A stretch of 64,000 nucleotides of DNA. Origin: Manihot esculenta. Its lineage: Eukaryota; Streptophyta; Magnoliopsida; Malpighiales; Euphorbiaceae. This document shows, one piece after another, positions 47,701 to 59,866 of the stretch; position 1 is the stretch's first letter; each line of letters opens with the position of its first letter. A program made the position numbers and the translations under genes. The notes beneath the pieces are model-generated. The model was not told the origin of the DNA. It was given only the letters and a program-made list of their open reading frames with translations, and did not search any database. The stretch lies in assembly GCF_001659605.2 (NCBI RefSeq), contig NC_035167.2, positions 1,488,001 through 1,552,000 on the forward strand, written 5' to 3'.

Positions 47701-50700
47701 TTGCTTTTCATTATGAGTTGCTGAGACATCAACATGTAATTGTTCAGTTTGGTATATTTTGTTTTGCTATCAATTCAAATGGGGTGTATATATGTATAGA
47801 TATATTTATAATTTGGCTATAATGGTTTGATTGGGCCATATGATAAAAGTGCATTTTTTGTTTATAACAGTGGCTTCTTGTACCTAACTTTTCTTAATAA
47901 TTTGATCTCTATGTAGATTATTTTGGTGTTTGGTTGATTAAAATCCTATTTCTGGCTTTCGGTTCTAATAATATTGGCCAAAGCTTTGGACAAGCTAGGA
48001 CTTGTGGAAATTGGTAGCATTGTTGTCATCTGCTAATTGTCTTCTCTTCTTAGAAGGCAATTTGTCTTTTTTTTTTCATGGAAGATGTCGTCAATAGCAT
48101 TGTTGGATAAGCATGGAAAATTTATCAATAGAAAATCTTTTTCTGGTGAAAGGGAAATAAATTATTTTTCCAATCTACAAATTGGCAAAATGGTTAGGGA
48201 ACCATAAAAGAAACACAGACACTCGGGAGTCCACTAGCCACCAGTTGTAGCTAGAATGCTGGATCCCCTCTGCTTTCAGAGGTCATTGACAACCACTTTA
48301 ATATATCTTTATGTTGTACTGTTCTCATTTGTTTAAGCAAATTAATCACATATAAAAACATATAATTCATATTTATCCAAAATTTATATGGTCATCTTCT
48401 TGGAAGGAAATTAAATAATAGATTAGTTTCATTGCTAGTGCATAATGGAAAAGGTCGTCTTGTTTTACTTGAGGGTTTTGAATTAACTCCTCCCTGTTGT
48501 ATTTTGCCAGAGGTGAAAGCAAGGATGGGAAATCTGTATGTTCAGATTATTGTCCCGCTAAAAAAATTTCTGTCGTAGGTCCTGTCCTAGTCAGAAACTT
48601 AGTAAATTACTTCCCCTATTCCTTACCCAACATGCATTGACAGATTGTCTTATGTCTTGTCCTTTTAAGATATTTTTTCATTATGTATTTTTATAATACT
48701 TTCTGTTATATATAATCTGTTTGAGATTTTAAGTTCTGAACATTTCTTCTTATATGACGTCCTCTCTATGCAGTCACACTAAGAGCTCCAAAATGGTATA
48801 AACGTCCAGCTGGGGTGTCTTTTTGCTTTGGAGGAAAGCTTGTATCATTTCACCCAAAGTCATCTGCTGCAGGTGCTTCAGAGGTATGTTTGGTTTTGGC
48901 ATTGAGGTTTATACTCTTTTCCCTTAATTTTCTTTTTTTTTTTTTAATTTGTAATATCCTCTGCTATTTTATCCTAGGTCCTTTTGCATAACTTAGTCAC
49001 AGAGCACAGTTTGGTGAGTCGTTCATCTGAATTTGAATCTGCCATACAAAATGGGGAGAAGTCATCACTAAAAGCATTATGTGAGAAAAAGTCTCAAGAA
49101 TCTGAGTATGACTTCTTTTCTGGGACTTGGATATCCCCCCCCCCCCCCCTTTTGATATAGTGAAATTGTTTTCTTCTTCTTCTAGCAAATTGACTTGTTG
49201 CACAACCTGTCTGGTTAATTATATTAACAGATCTGAGGATGACCGTGAAACTTGGGGCTTCTTAAAAGTTATGTTTGAAGAAGATGGGACAGCAAGGACC
49301 AAGATGCTTGCCCACCTTGGTTTCAGTGTACCTGTTGAAGAGAAAGAAGATCTACATAATGATATCTCCCAACAAATAGATTCCATTCGGCTTGATGATA
49401 CAGCAACTGATAAAGTAGGATTTGGAAGTGTTAAAGAGGCCACTGATTTCCCTGTAGACGATGGGGAAGATTTCTTTAACAATCTCCCAAGCCCCAAAAT
49501 TGGCACACCTAAATTTACTTCTACTGATGGCATTGGAGCTGGGAATTCAGCTCCTTATCCAGAAGAAATAAAACATGAACCAGATGTACTGGAGGAGAGT
49601 GCTGATCCATCATTTGATGATAGCGTCCAGCATGCTTTGGTTGTGGGGGACTACAAGGGTGCTGTTGCACTGTGTATAGCTGCAAATAAAATTGCTGATG
49701 CTTTAGTTATTGCTCATGTTGGTGGTACTTCCTTGTGGGAGAATACTCGTGATCAATACCTTAAGATGAGCCGGTCACCTTACTTGAAGGTAGCTCAATC
49801 TTTAAACTTCTTATGTTGCATTACTTTCTTTTAAAGGAGCCAAGCTATTTATTTTGTGTAGATGCATTTATGTATAAAGAGTTACTAGGGGTGGCTATCA
49901 TATCATTTCATGATTCACTGGAGGATTTCACTTTACAATTTACTGTTTTCACTTTCAGATTGTATCTGCAATGGTGAACAATGATCTCATGAGACTTGTA
50001 AACACCAGGCCCCTCAAATACTGGAAAGAAACTCTTGCTCTTCTATGTACAGTAAGTTCTTGGACTCCTATAATTTATATAGCGTAATTACTGACCTAAA
50101 GCAACAGTAGGATGTGTTAGAGATCCTTTTCTTCCGAGTAATATGCATGAGATGATTTCAACTTTGCTGCAATTGGTTATAGCTCTCATGTGCCTCACAT
50201 AAAGGGAAAAAATGGGGAACTAAAAGAACGAATTAGAAAAAAAAAATGCTACTTATCGTTTGCACAGTGTATGTGATGTTTTCATCATAATGGATGATCA
50301 GTTCGCTCAGAATGAGGAATGGAGTCTTCTGTGTAATTCACTTGCTTCTAAGCTGATGGCCGTTGGCAATACTTTGGCTGCAACTCTGTGTTTTATATGT
50401 GCGGGGAATATAGATAAAACTGTTGAAATTTGGTCGAGGCATTTGACAACTGAGTGCAAAGGAAAATCATATGTTGAACTTCTTCAGGTAAGTTTACTGC
50501 AATTGGTCGAAATGTTGTCTTCTTCAGGTAATATTTGTCTTCTCTATTGAAGCTTGGTAAATCTGCTTCCCTTTAGGATTTGATGGAGAAGACTATTGTC
50601 CTTGCACTAGCAAGTGGTCAGAAGCGATTTAGTGCATCTCTGTGCAAGCTTGTTGAGAAATATGCCGAAATTTTAGCCAGTCAGGGGCTTTTAACAACAG

Positions 50701-53274
50701 CAATGGAATACCTGAAACTTTTAGGGTCTGAGGAATTGTCTCCTGAACTTATGATCTTACGAGATCGTATTGCCCTATCCACAGAACCTGGTAGGTTATT
50801 TGGTGAAGAGTTCCATATTATGATTAAACTTTGCGATCCTCAATGGTTTGTTGTGTGTATCTCTCTCTCTAAAGCTCTTTGGTGAAATAAATGTCAATTA
50901 AATAATTTGATTGATTTTGATGTAGATAAAAATGACAAGACTTCAGCTTTTGAAAACTCTCAGCAGCAACGTGGGTTACCATATGCCGAACAATCTGTTT
51001 TTGGTGCGTCTGATCCCTCCCAGCACTATTATTCGGTGGGTTCTTTGGCACTTTGCTGCTCTCCTACATATTACATTTTATTTCTTATTGTGGAATTATG
51101 ATGATGCTAGCGTAAACGACGGTTATTGCTTTAACTTGATACCATTTGTTGCTTAGGAAGCAGCACCATCACAAGTTCATCAAAGTGTTCCTAGCAGTCC
51201 ATACAGTGAAAATTATCAACAAACTCTTGGTCCTTCATACGGAAGAGGATATGGTGCTCCTACTCCATACCAACCTGCAGCACAGGCTGCAACATATCAG
51301 CCTGCACTACAGCCTGGAATGTTTATTCCATCTCAGGCACCTCAAGTCCCTCAGGTATTTTTCTTATTGTTAATGTTCATCTTGATTCTTGATGTAAAAT
51401 ATAGCTAATTGGAAGGGTAAACTTGTATAAAGGTGCAATTTTTGTTTCCGAGTTCAGAAAAAAATGGACTAATTTTTTTAATGCTTTGGACTATTCTTTT
51501 AATATTTAGGTTCCTGTCTTTGCCAACCTATGTGGTAAAATATTATCATCTTAGCTCTTAGAGAACACTTTTTTTTTTCCTTTTTGCATAGGAAGACTAA
51601 TTTGAATGTTGTAGGGCTTCTGTATAGAAGTGCGAGTGTATGTGTTGTTTACTAGTTTTTCAAAATATTTTTAATTGGATTTGTTGCCATATCACTATGT
51701 AGACCACATTATATTTGAAGGTTATTTTAATAATATGATTATTGATTAGATGACATTACTTTTCACCCTTTTTTGCATGTAGCCAAGTTTTGCTCCACCT
51801 CATGCTGCCGCTCAACAAGCTGTTAAGACTTTTGTTCCATCAAATAATGTTCCTATTCTGAGAAATGCGGAGCAATACCAGCAACCCTCATTGGGTTCTC
51901 AGTTATATGCTGTATGTACATCTACGGAAAATCCCAAATTCAGTTTTGCGTGCAGAGTTTTTTTAATTTATTTAACCTCATTTTGTGTGCTTGTTTCAGG
52001 GGACTGCTAATGCTACATACCACCCTGTGCAACCTCCAGCTGGTTCACAAGGTCCTATTACTTCTCAAGTGGGTCCCATGCCTGGCCATAAAATACCACA
52101 GGTTATGGCCCCCACTTCAACACCCATGGGATTTAGGCCTGTAACAAATTCTGGAGTTGTACAAAGACCTGGAATGAGTTCAATGCAACCTCCTAGTCCT
52201 ACTCAATCAGCAGCAGTACAACCAGCAGTGGCGCCTCCTGCTCCACCACCTACAGTACAGACGGTTGATACTTCAAATGTACCTGGTATTAACAAAAGTC
52301 TCTGTTGATTAAAGCTTCTATTGTCCTTGGTATTTTTTTCAGTGCTTTTCCCCCTTTAGTTGTCTTTGACTCTTCTACTACTACTAGTAGATGAAGTTTA
52401 TAGTACAGAGATGTATATAGTATTTAAGTCAAGTCTGATGTTTGATGCTGTTTAGACTGGTGCCTGTCTGATGCTTCTAGTAATTGATTGTTCTATGGGG
52501 ACTGTAGTTTTGACATGGTTGATGCAACTATTATCACAGAGAAACAAATGAAAGCATTGCGGTTTGTTGTTTACAATTTATTTAGATGTGCTTAGACATG
52601 CAAAATAAAATGCTTGGAGTCTTGTCAAGAATTTGTTAATATGGCTGCACCTGAGAATGACTAGCTCATGAAGCATTCACAACTGTAGTATTTATTTATG
52701 CTAGATATATAATTTGGGAGGCCAAACTTTTTCTTCAGTAATGTTTGAAGTAATAATTGATGTGTTTTCTATTCTAATGCTTTTCTGATTAGTTAATTGT
52801 TTTGACATAATCTGCTGCAGCTCATCATAAACCTGTCATTACAACATTGACAAGACTTTTTAATGAGACATCAGAAGCTTTGGGAGGTTCACGTGCTAAT
52901 CCAGCTCGAAAACGTGAAATAGAAGACAATTCAAGGAAATTTGGTGCCTTGTTTGCAAAGCTCAACAGTGGGGATATATCAAAAAATGCTTCTGACAAGC
53001 TTGTTCAGCTGTGCCAGGCGTTAGATAAAAATGATTTTAGCACAGCCCTGCAAATCCAGGTGTGTGTTTAAGAAATTCTGAATGCTTTTATGTCGACAAT
53101 GTTGATATGCAAACCTGTAGTAGGTCACACGCTCTAACTGCTAGTAATTCTATTATTTCTGCATTGAAACAGGTACTTCTTACGACAAGTGAGTGGGATG
53201 AGTGCAACTTCTGGCTTGCAACACTCAAAAGAATGATAAAGACGAGGCAGGGTGTGGGTGCAAGATCAAGTTAA
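41702..53274 (+). CDS. SEC31B: COPII coat protein SEC31
   Basis: Outer-cage subunit of COPII vesicles, which pairs with SEC13 in ER-to-Golgi transport. Twenty-two exons: 41702-42018, 44148-44202, 44313-44435, 45991-46087, 46176-46212, 46330-46435, 46509-46566, 46963-47060, 47227-47346, 47621-47663, 48774-48883, 48978-49105, 49231-49789, 49959-50051, 50302-50487, 50577-50790, 50926-51035, 51157-51354, 51783-51911, 52000-52285, 52821-53059, 53173-53274. All are GT-AG and in frame, giving about 1,135 residues (Arabidopsis SEC31B about 1,100). WD40 repeats fill residues 1-340 ([39 protein letters not shown]). An alpha-solenoid follows ([40 protein letters not shown]). Then come a Pro/Gln-rich linker (about 820-1020) and a C-terminal helical domain ([13 protein letters not shown]). 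Intron 1 (2.1 kb) carries a MITE-like fragment. The A or B paralogue is not certain. Confidence 0.95.
43065..43220 (+). mobile_element. MITE-like fragment in SEC31 intron 1
   Basis: Begins GAAAATTACTATTTAGGTAT and continues AACTAGTTAGTTCTTGGATT and TTTTGAAAAATATATTAA, matching the left arm of the inverted-repeat element at 57.5 kb. The right arm is absent, so it is a half copy. It lies well away from both splice sites. Confidence 0.6.
49135..49149. repeat. Poly(C) run of 15 in SEC31 intron 12
   Basis: An uninterrupted C15 inside the 125-bp intron 49106-49230. It is a likely site of length variation or sequencing error; the reading frame does not depend on it. Confidence 0.9.
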
Positions 53275-55909
53275 AAAAACAATCATTTTCCATTGCACAG
53301 GTGTGGTAATGCTCCTTGGGCGCTGTTATTTCTTTCCTTAGTGTACACAAAAATATGTTGTTTCCTAGGCTGCAACCACAGGGTTTTGGGTCATAGTCCT
53401 ACATCTTGCCTGCAAAAATCTCAGCTAACAGAAATGCAAATTCTGGAAGCAATTAGGTGAAGGATAGTTCTCAGGATATTTAATGAACTTGTTGCCGATT
53501 GTTCCTTTTTTTCACTTTGATATTTGTAGTATTCAGAAATATAGATTTTGTTTTTAGCCCACCAGTGTTTTGACAGATTCATTTTTGTTTTTCTTTGGGC
53601 GAAGATCAATGTCATACATCTTTCGTTGTCAACTTGATTATCCATGGGATTTTTGTCATTAATATGACGTTCAGATAAAGTTCTAATAACACCATTGATC
53701 CTCAAGTGTGCACCCCATAATGTCCTAAAGATCTCTTCAAAATGTTAGGGCTCTTGGAGAGGAGATTACGTACAGATACTTTCAACAATGATAAAGAAAA
53801 AGATGCATCGTAAGCAAAGTAAAACGGGAAAAATGATAAAATTGGTTTTGAATTACGTGTTGTGTATGGTTGCTTTCTATCATAATCCTTGTTTTTTGTG
53901 GTGCATCTCCAGTTCTGTTTGGATAAGTTATTGCTGGATTTTGGATAATATTACCTCCCGTTAAGATGATTAAGAAATGATTAATACATCAGTCAAGAAT
54001 ATGCTTCTTGAGAGTTTCTTTGATCGCAAAGGCTGGGATATTTGTTGGTATACTATTCAATTAAACCTAATCAAGACAGGCTGATGTAGCATATGAACAG
54101 ATTTAAAATGAGTATAAATTTAAAAGTTAATTCTTCAAATCAATATATGATTTTTTTTTCATAGGGCGAAATTAAGAAAAGTATGTCCTCAAGAATGTAC
54201 TTTTTTTGTGTAGTTACAGAGAAAGAGAGGAAAGAAGAGCAATATCACATGTCCTATATGGGTATGCGAGTATTATTTAACTTTGGTATAATTAATTTCA
54301 AATCTATCATATGCATTGACTTGAAAAAGAGAGAAGGGATCCAATCCTTGGAACAGAGCCAATAATATACGGACAAAAGAACAGGCACTCATTTTCTCTA
54401 GATTGGTAGAAACATCATAGTTTCCTTTATATTATGACACCTCCCTTTTTCTTACAAAGCTCAGCCCTTCTTCCCATGAAATCAAATCTTTTCATTTTAA
54501 AACAGAGCATATTATAAAAATAACTAGAAAAAGAATCCTATTAATCTAATGGAGAGGATTCAAGAATCTGGATTTTTAACTTTAATCTCAACGGTTTATG
54601 CATCATGGCCACATTGGAAGGGAATGCGAGCTGTAAAGCTATAGCATATTGATAGGAATATTATGTTCTAAATGCTGCTAATAGCTACAGACACTATTTG
54701 TTTGTTTCTTATTTGTTATTGGAGTCTTTAGTCAATTTCTCAGCCACTTTCTTCTTGCCAAGATTTTCTTGGTATGCTAATTGTTTATGCCAATGAGATT
54801 TTTGTCTCCACTTTTATCTATATATATAATTTCAATGTTTGTGCAGTCCTTTTCTTGGGCAAGGCATTTCATTTTAGTTGAAAATGGGTTCATGTTCCTA
54901 TACAGGTGAAAGAATAAAAAGATTAATGTCAGCAAAAAACAAAAAAAAATCTCATTTCTCCATAATTTAGCATTCTTGGAAATGAAAATATTCTTGTTTT
55001 ATACTTCACCACTGTCACTTACATTAAGTTCCTGAGTTTATAACTATTTATGGGATTAATTTCAGATGCTTATTTGTATATCTACTAATAATTATTGAAT
55101 TAGTAATTCACTTTTTGATCCTCTTATTTTCAATGTCAAATTATTCTTCTAAAAGTATCATTTTACATGCAATTAAAATTATATTCCTTTTATTTTATAA
55201 TTATTTTTCATTTTGTTTAAGAAATATAATTTCTTTTATTAATTTTTTAATTATATTATCTAAATACTGGATGCACTTAAATGCATGAGGGCATTTGTAT
55301 ATGCTGTTGCCTTAAAGACTGTTCTAAAAGAAGAAGAATAGTAAATAGGAAGACAAGAGGTGAGTGATATTCTTAAGTAGCCATTTTCTCTTTTCAGTTT
55401 TTTTGACCAAGAAATTATGAGAGCCATCATCACATCCATGGGGGCATTCATGACACCCAACAATAAAAGGACAATGTGAAACTTGCTTTCAAGTTAAAGT
55501 GAACACAAACCACCAAATATTTCAAAGGAAAACAAAAAAGAAAAGAGAAAATAGAGCTGCTATCATCATGATTACACATAAGAAAAAAAAGAAACAATAA
55601 CCATCATTGTTATATCAAGAATCATGTGATGCACAATTCTTTTATGATGCAAAGTCCTATTCTTCTAGATATCCACCTAATTACAGTAGATAAATCAAGA
55701 TTATGTACAAAGGGAAGTTTATCATAAAAAATAAGATTATGTATAATAGGATATTTATGGTATCCCTGATGTAGTTTAAGATTTCGATATCTCTATAGTA
55801 CTGATTATTAATTTGTGCAGAAAAAAAATCGAATGGTGTTTACTATAGCCATCCGATATTTAAATTAATAAAAATTAAGAATCAAACAGTAAGTTTGAGG
55901 TATTAAATG
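53275..55909. other. SEC31 3' UTR and spacer
   Basis: The SEC31 3' UTR probably occupies the first few hundred bases. Beyond it is AT-rich spacer. I see no gene, RNA gene or clear mobile element. Confidence 0.5.
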
Positions 55910-56400
55910 TGATAACCGCCGAATTTTCTATATTTAAGGTAAGGCCGCACCCTAAAAAGAATATAGATTTAAAATCAATTAGACTATCCTCAAGCAGATC
56001 GACCCAATACCACAAGCCCTAATCCAGATATATAGGGTAGGCCGGATGGCTCATGAGCGCGGATTCAACAAGAAATAACCTAACCCGACGATATGACATA
56101 AAGGATAATAGCTAGTTCAGTCACTTTGCAGTTTTAACGGTACACGCGTCCAGAAAAAATTAAATGGCACCTGACATGGAGGAGTGCTCTAACACGTCCG
56201 TATGTATAGGTTTAAATGACAGAAACAGGTGGCACTGATAATAGAAAAGCGGTTAGAGATCATTAGCAAATAAAAAAAAAAAGATAAAAGAAAAGGAACA
56301 TAATTTTCTCCTACCAAACTTACACACATACTGGAAACTTATTTTTTGAATATCAGAATGCATCCGATTTCGGTTCAGACTCCTCTCCAATGTTAGAATT
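55910..56400 (+). repeat. Dispersed LTR-like repeat, copy 3
   Basis: Starts near TGTGATAACCGCC and carries the ATTAAATGGCACCTGACATG, ACACGTCCGTATGTATAGGT and TGACAGAAACAGGTGGCA blocks shared with copies 1, 2 and 4. An A-rich stretch follows at 56270-56300. It is most likely a solo-LTR relic; ends are approximate. Confidence 0.55.
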
Positions 56401-57527
56401 TATTATTATCTCTGTTCCCATATGAGGCAGTTCAATTAAAGACAATGCAATAAAACTGTAACCACTGACGTGAGTCTAAAAAGCAATGAACATTACACTT
56501 GAAAAGCTGTCTTTTGATTTTTTTTTTTTTTAAAAAAAAAAAGAAATTTCACATAAATTTAGCTAAGAGTAAGTTTGAAATCAAACCCAAATTGAAATTG
56601 GATCAATTTAATTTAGACATACTTAACTTGATGCCCCCTTTCTATGCAACTCCACCAATACTTCTAGAAGTGAAAGTTTTGTTGAAAATATTTTTTTAAA
56701 AAAAATACTTTCCGTATGTAAAATTTTTAGTAAAATTAATTAAATAGAAAATATTTTAAATTAAAAAATAAACTATTTTTAAAGAAAATTACTTTTTAAA
56801 AGATTAGATTATTTTATAGATTTTAAAATTTTTAATATTATTAAGCTTTTTCTCTGTCAATCATATAACACTCTTTGTTTTTTAAAATTATAATTAAATA
56901 ATAAAAAATAAATTATTATTTAAAAAATATTTTTTTAAAACAAGTATTTTTTTTACATAGTAATTATTTTTTAAAGAAACAAAGAGTTTAATAAATAGTT
57001 CTTTATAGCTCTGCCAAAATTGGCCAATTCAGATACACAAGGTCAGAAAAAGTCCTAGAGTTAGAAGTTTCCTTAATAAGAAATGAAATAATGGTGATTA
57101 TCAAAAACCAAGCCAGAAGTACTCGAGAATTGGTAATAAGCTCTAAGCTCTCTGTACATACACTAAATATTTCTATGAAATTTTTTTTTGGGGTAGTTCT
57201 ATGATTTCAATCTTTTCTCAATCCAAACTCTATTCAGAGCAACAGAATGGAAATTTCACACATCCATGAAACTGCAGAAACCATTTAGACATTATCAACA
57301 ACTTTCAGATTGAACTCAAATCTCTGTAGAAATGGAGTTAAAAGAAAGTAGTTCCATGGAACTAAGCACTTCAGTAAAGTTCTAGACAGCTAAGGGAGAA
57401 TTCTTTTACTGCAGAAAGTCAGAGGATTAAACTGTCTCTTTGACATAATGAACTTTGTTCACACTTATTACACTAAAGCTTGACAAATTCTAAGGTTGTA
57501 TATTGTGGGCCAGACATTTCAGACAAG
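56401..57527. other. AT-rich spacer
   Basis: Contains long A and T runs (for example 56519-56541). No supported gene. Confidence 0.5.
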
Positions 57528-57895
57528 GAAAATTTACTATTTAGTCTCGATGTATAAGAAAACTCATTAGTTGGATTCTCTATTTTGAAAAATAAATTAA
57601 AATACCTCATTTTAAAATGCTACTAATTAGACTCTTCGTTTCGTTAATTTTAACCGTTAAATACTGTAAAAAATCTAAAATGCCCTGATACAGAAGAATT
57701 GATTAATAGATTTTTTATAAATATGAGAAACTAACTAATGAGTTTTTCAAAACCAGAATAACTAAATAGTAAAATACTTAATGACTAAAAAAAGTAAACT
57801 TTTAAAAACATTAAGGACGTTTTAATGCATTTTTCAAAATCGAGAGACCAACTAATTAGTTTTCTCATACCATAGGGACTAAATAGTAGTTTTTC
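57528..57895. mobile_element. MITE with terminal inverted repeats of about 90 bp
   Basis: The left arm begins GAAAATTTACTATTTAGTCT at 57528. The complement of the right arm begins GAAAAACTACTATTTAGTCC at 57895. Both continue with GAAAACT.ATTAGTTGG, then TCTC.ATTTTGAAAAAT and ATTAAAA, so the arms align for roughly 90 bp at about 80% identity by eye. The 368-bp element has no coding capacity. A target duplication was not resolved, so the transposon superfamily is unknown. Confidence 0.7.
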
Positions 57896-58426
57896 TTATT
57901 GACAAACATTCATCATCTCCTAAATTCCAAGTTCTTGTCATAACTTATCTGTTTCCAGTTCAAAAAGGTACCATAGATATTAAACTACACATGTGATGGA
58001 CCACTGGACCAGACCACATTGAATTTTGGCACAAGAAGTGCCAAATGTTTGCCAGAACTCATCTATTTCTAATTCAAAAGAGACATTTGATATTAGACTA
58101 AAGAGGCTGTGGACCACTGAAGATATCTGAAGAAGAAGAAGAATATGCAGAGAACAGAAGAATTGTAGATCAGATTTATGCATTTACTCAACAGCAATTC
58201 TGCACAAAGCTGATTTCAGGGACATCAGCAATGAGCATTGATATACACATGTCAAATCAAGCAACATATTGACATTTCAGTAAGCATTGCTGATTAATTG
58301 AAAACTCACAAAACAATGAACTACTAACAAATCTATATCAGTGAAATTCGCAATCAGTAGAAAGATTACGAGCCTGAGCTTTGCTCTGCGTTCGAGTCGG
58401 CTTCAATAATGTTTTTTTACACTTTG
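57896..58426. other. 3' flank of the kinase gene
   Basis: Spacer and probable 3' UTR of the minus-strand kinase gene. No further gene is seen. Confidence 0.5.
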
Positions 58427-59866
58427 CTAGATGTCATGACATCCTTGAGTACTAAAACTCGAACGAGCAAATGTGTTGTTGTGGTTGGAAAATATTTCTG
58501 AACCATCTCCAGCAGATTGGTTTCTTCTTATTCGAAAGAGACCTTTGTTATCACGATAAGTTTTGGTTTGAGCTCTTCCTTTGATGCCAAATCTTGCACT
58601 ATCAAATCTAGAACTAAACGTCCGATTTGCAGACTTGAAAGTAGATTCAAACCCATCAATCTCTCCCAAAAATCCAGACTCCCCTTCTGTTCCAGCCATT
58701 AGTTCCATTAAATTGCTTCGAAACCCCAAATCTGAATACACTCTCCGCGAATCCTTCACTGATTTTGCACCAAGTTTGCCCTCTGCACCATCCAAATTCT
58801 CTTCTCCAAAATGGTTGTTTCTGAATTCAACTGTACGTCCCATTGTCTCCACCATCATACATGGATTGTTGAATCCATTCCATGAATGAAGAGGAACCAA
58901 TTTACTTAAAGAAGTTAACCATTCAATCACCTCCTTCATCGCCGGCCTCCTCTCTCTACAAGACCTCACACATTTAGCAGCAATCAAAGCCAATTGCTTC
59001 CTTGTCATGGGATCCTTAAGAGGGGCAATTCTTGGATCATAAATGGCAACAAGCTTCCCTTTCTTTATCAATGGAATCGCCCAATCCACAATAGAAGGTG
59101 GTGAATGCCCCACATCAATGGCCTTCCTTCCACTAATGATCTCCAACAACAAAATCCCAAAACTAAATACATCAGTTTTAGTACTCAAATTATCTGGAGT
59201 AACATAACATGGATCAAGATAGCCCATAGTACCAGCAGGTGGAGTTGATTTAAGTCTATAATCATCATCAATACCACACCTTAGAGCTAAACCAAAATCA
59301 CCCAATCTTGCATTAAAATTTCTATCAATCAAAACATTTGCAGACTTTATATCTCTATGGATTATTGGTGGGTTTTGGGAGTGTAAAGTGTCAATAGCCT
59401 TAGCAATTTGCAAAGCCATTCGAATTCTTCGACCCCAATTGAGTGGTCTTGAATTTGAGTGAAGAATATCATAAAGAGTACCATTGCTCATAAATTCAAC
59501 AACAAGCAATCTATCTTTAGTATCATTTGCAAATCCTAACAAGTTTACCAATCTTGGGCTGTGAATCTTTGACAAGATCTCGATCTCATTATCCACTTCC
59601 TGCCCAATATCAACACCTTTTGAAGGTTTCTTGACGGCTACATGGCGCCCACGAATAACAGCCTTGTAGACACAGCCATGGCTGCCTTTACCTAGCAGTT
59701 TCTGGTCAGAAAAACCATTGGTAGCCGCCACAAGATCACTGTAATGAAACTGTTGGATCTTGATGGGTTTTTCATGTTTATTTTGGGAGGTTTTAGAAGA
59801 AGTAGTTTGAGAAGCTGGGTTGGAGATGGCAATGGCTGATTCTGCCTTACAAGAAAGGTATCCCAT
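58427..59866 (-). CDS. Receptor-like cytoplasmic serine/threonine kinase
   Basis: A single-exon gene of 479 residues. The kinase domain spans about residues 54-325: glycine loop LGKGSHGCVYKA (59-64), VAVKK with ATP-binding Lys79, catalytic HRDIKSANVLID (His170-Asp172, an RD kinase), DFGLA (Asp190-Gly192), and activation segment AGTMGYLDPCYVTPDNLSTK with TDVFSFGILLLEI. There is no signal peptide or membrane segment, so it is a cytoplasmic kinase of the RLK/Pelle group. It resembles Arabidopsis At3g51990/At5g23170-type proteins; that match is from memory and not certain. The N terminus MGYLSCK has Gly2 and Cys6, which might be lipidated, although Tyr3 is unfavourable for myristoylation. The 150-residue tail after the kinase domain is Ser/Arg/Asn-rich. 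A TAA directly precedes the ATG, fixing the start. Substrate and pathway are unknown. Confidence 0.9.
   Translation of the reverse strand: MGYLSCKAESAIAISNPASQTTSSKTSQNKHEKPIKIQQFHYSDLVAATNGFSDQKLLGKGSHGCVYKAVIRGRHVAVKKPSKGVDIGQEVDNEIEILSKIHSPRLVNLLGFANDTKDRLLVVEFMSNGTLYDILHSNSRPLNWGRRIRMALQIAKAIDTLHSQNPPIIHRDIKSANVLIDRNFNARLGDFGLALRCGIDDDYRLKSTPPAGTMGYLDPCYVTPDNLSTKTDVFSFGILLLEIISGRKAIDVGHSPPSIVDWAIPLIKKGKLVAIYDPRIAPLKDPMTRKQLALIAAKCVRSCRERRPAMKEVIEWLTSLSKLVPLHSWNGFNNPCMMVETMGRTVEFRNNHFGEENLDGAEGKLGAKSVKDSRRVYSDLGFRSNLMELMAGTEGESGFLGEIDGFESTFKSANRTFSSRFDSARFGIKGRAQTKTYRDNKGLFRIRRNQSAGDGSEIFSNHNNTFARSSFSTQGCHDI

Noticed and set aside
49127..49230. Continuous frame through SEC31 intron 12
   Set aside because: The frame is open from the poly(C) run into exon 13, but the conserved protein is continuous only after splicing 49105 to 49231 with canonical GT-AG.
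58517..58889. Plus-strand frames opposite the kinase
   Set aside because: Antisense shadows of the kinase C-terminal region.
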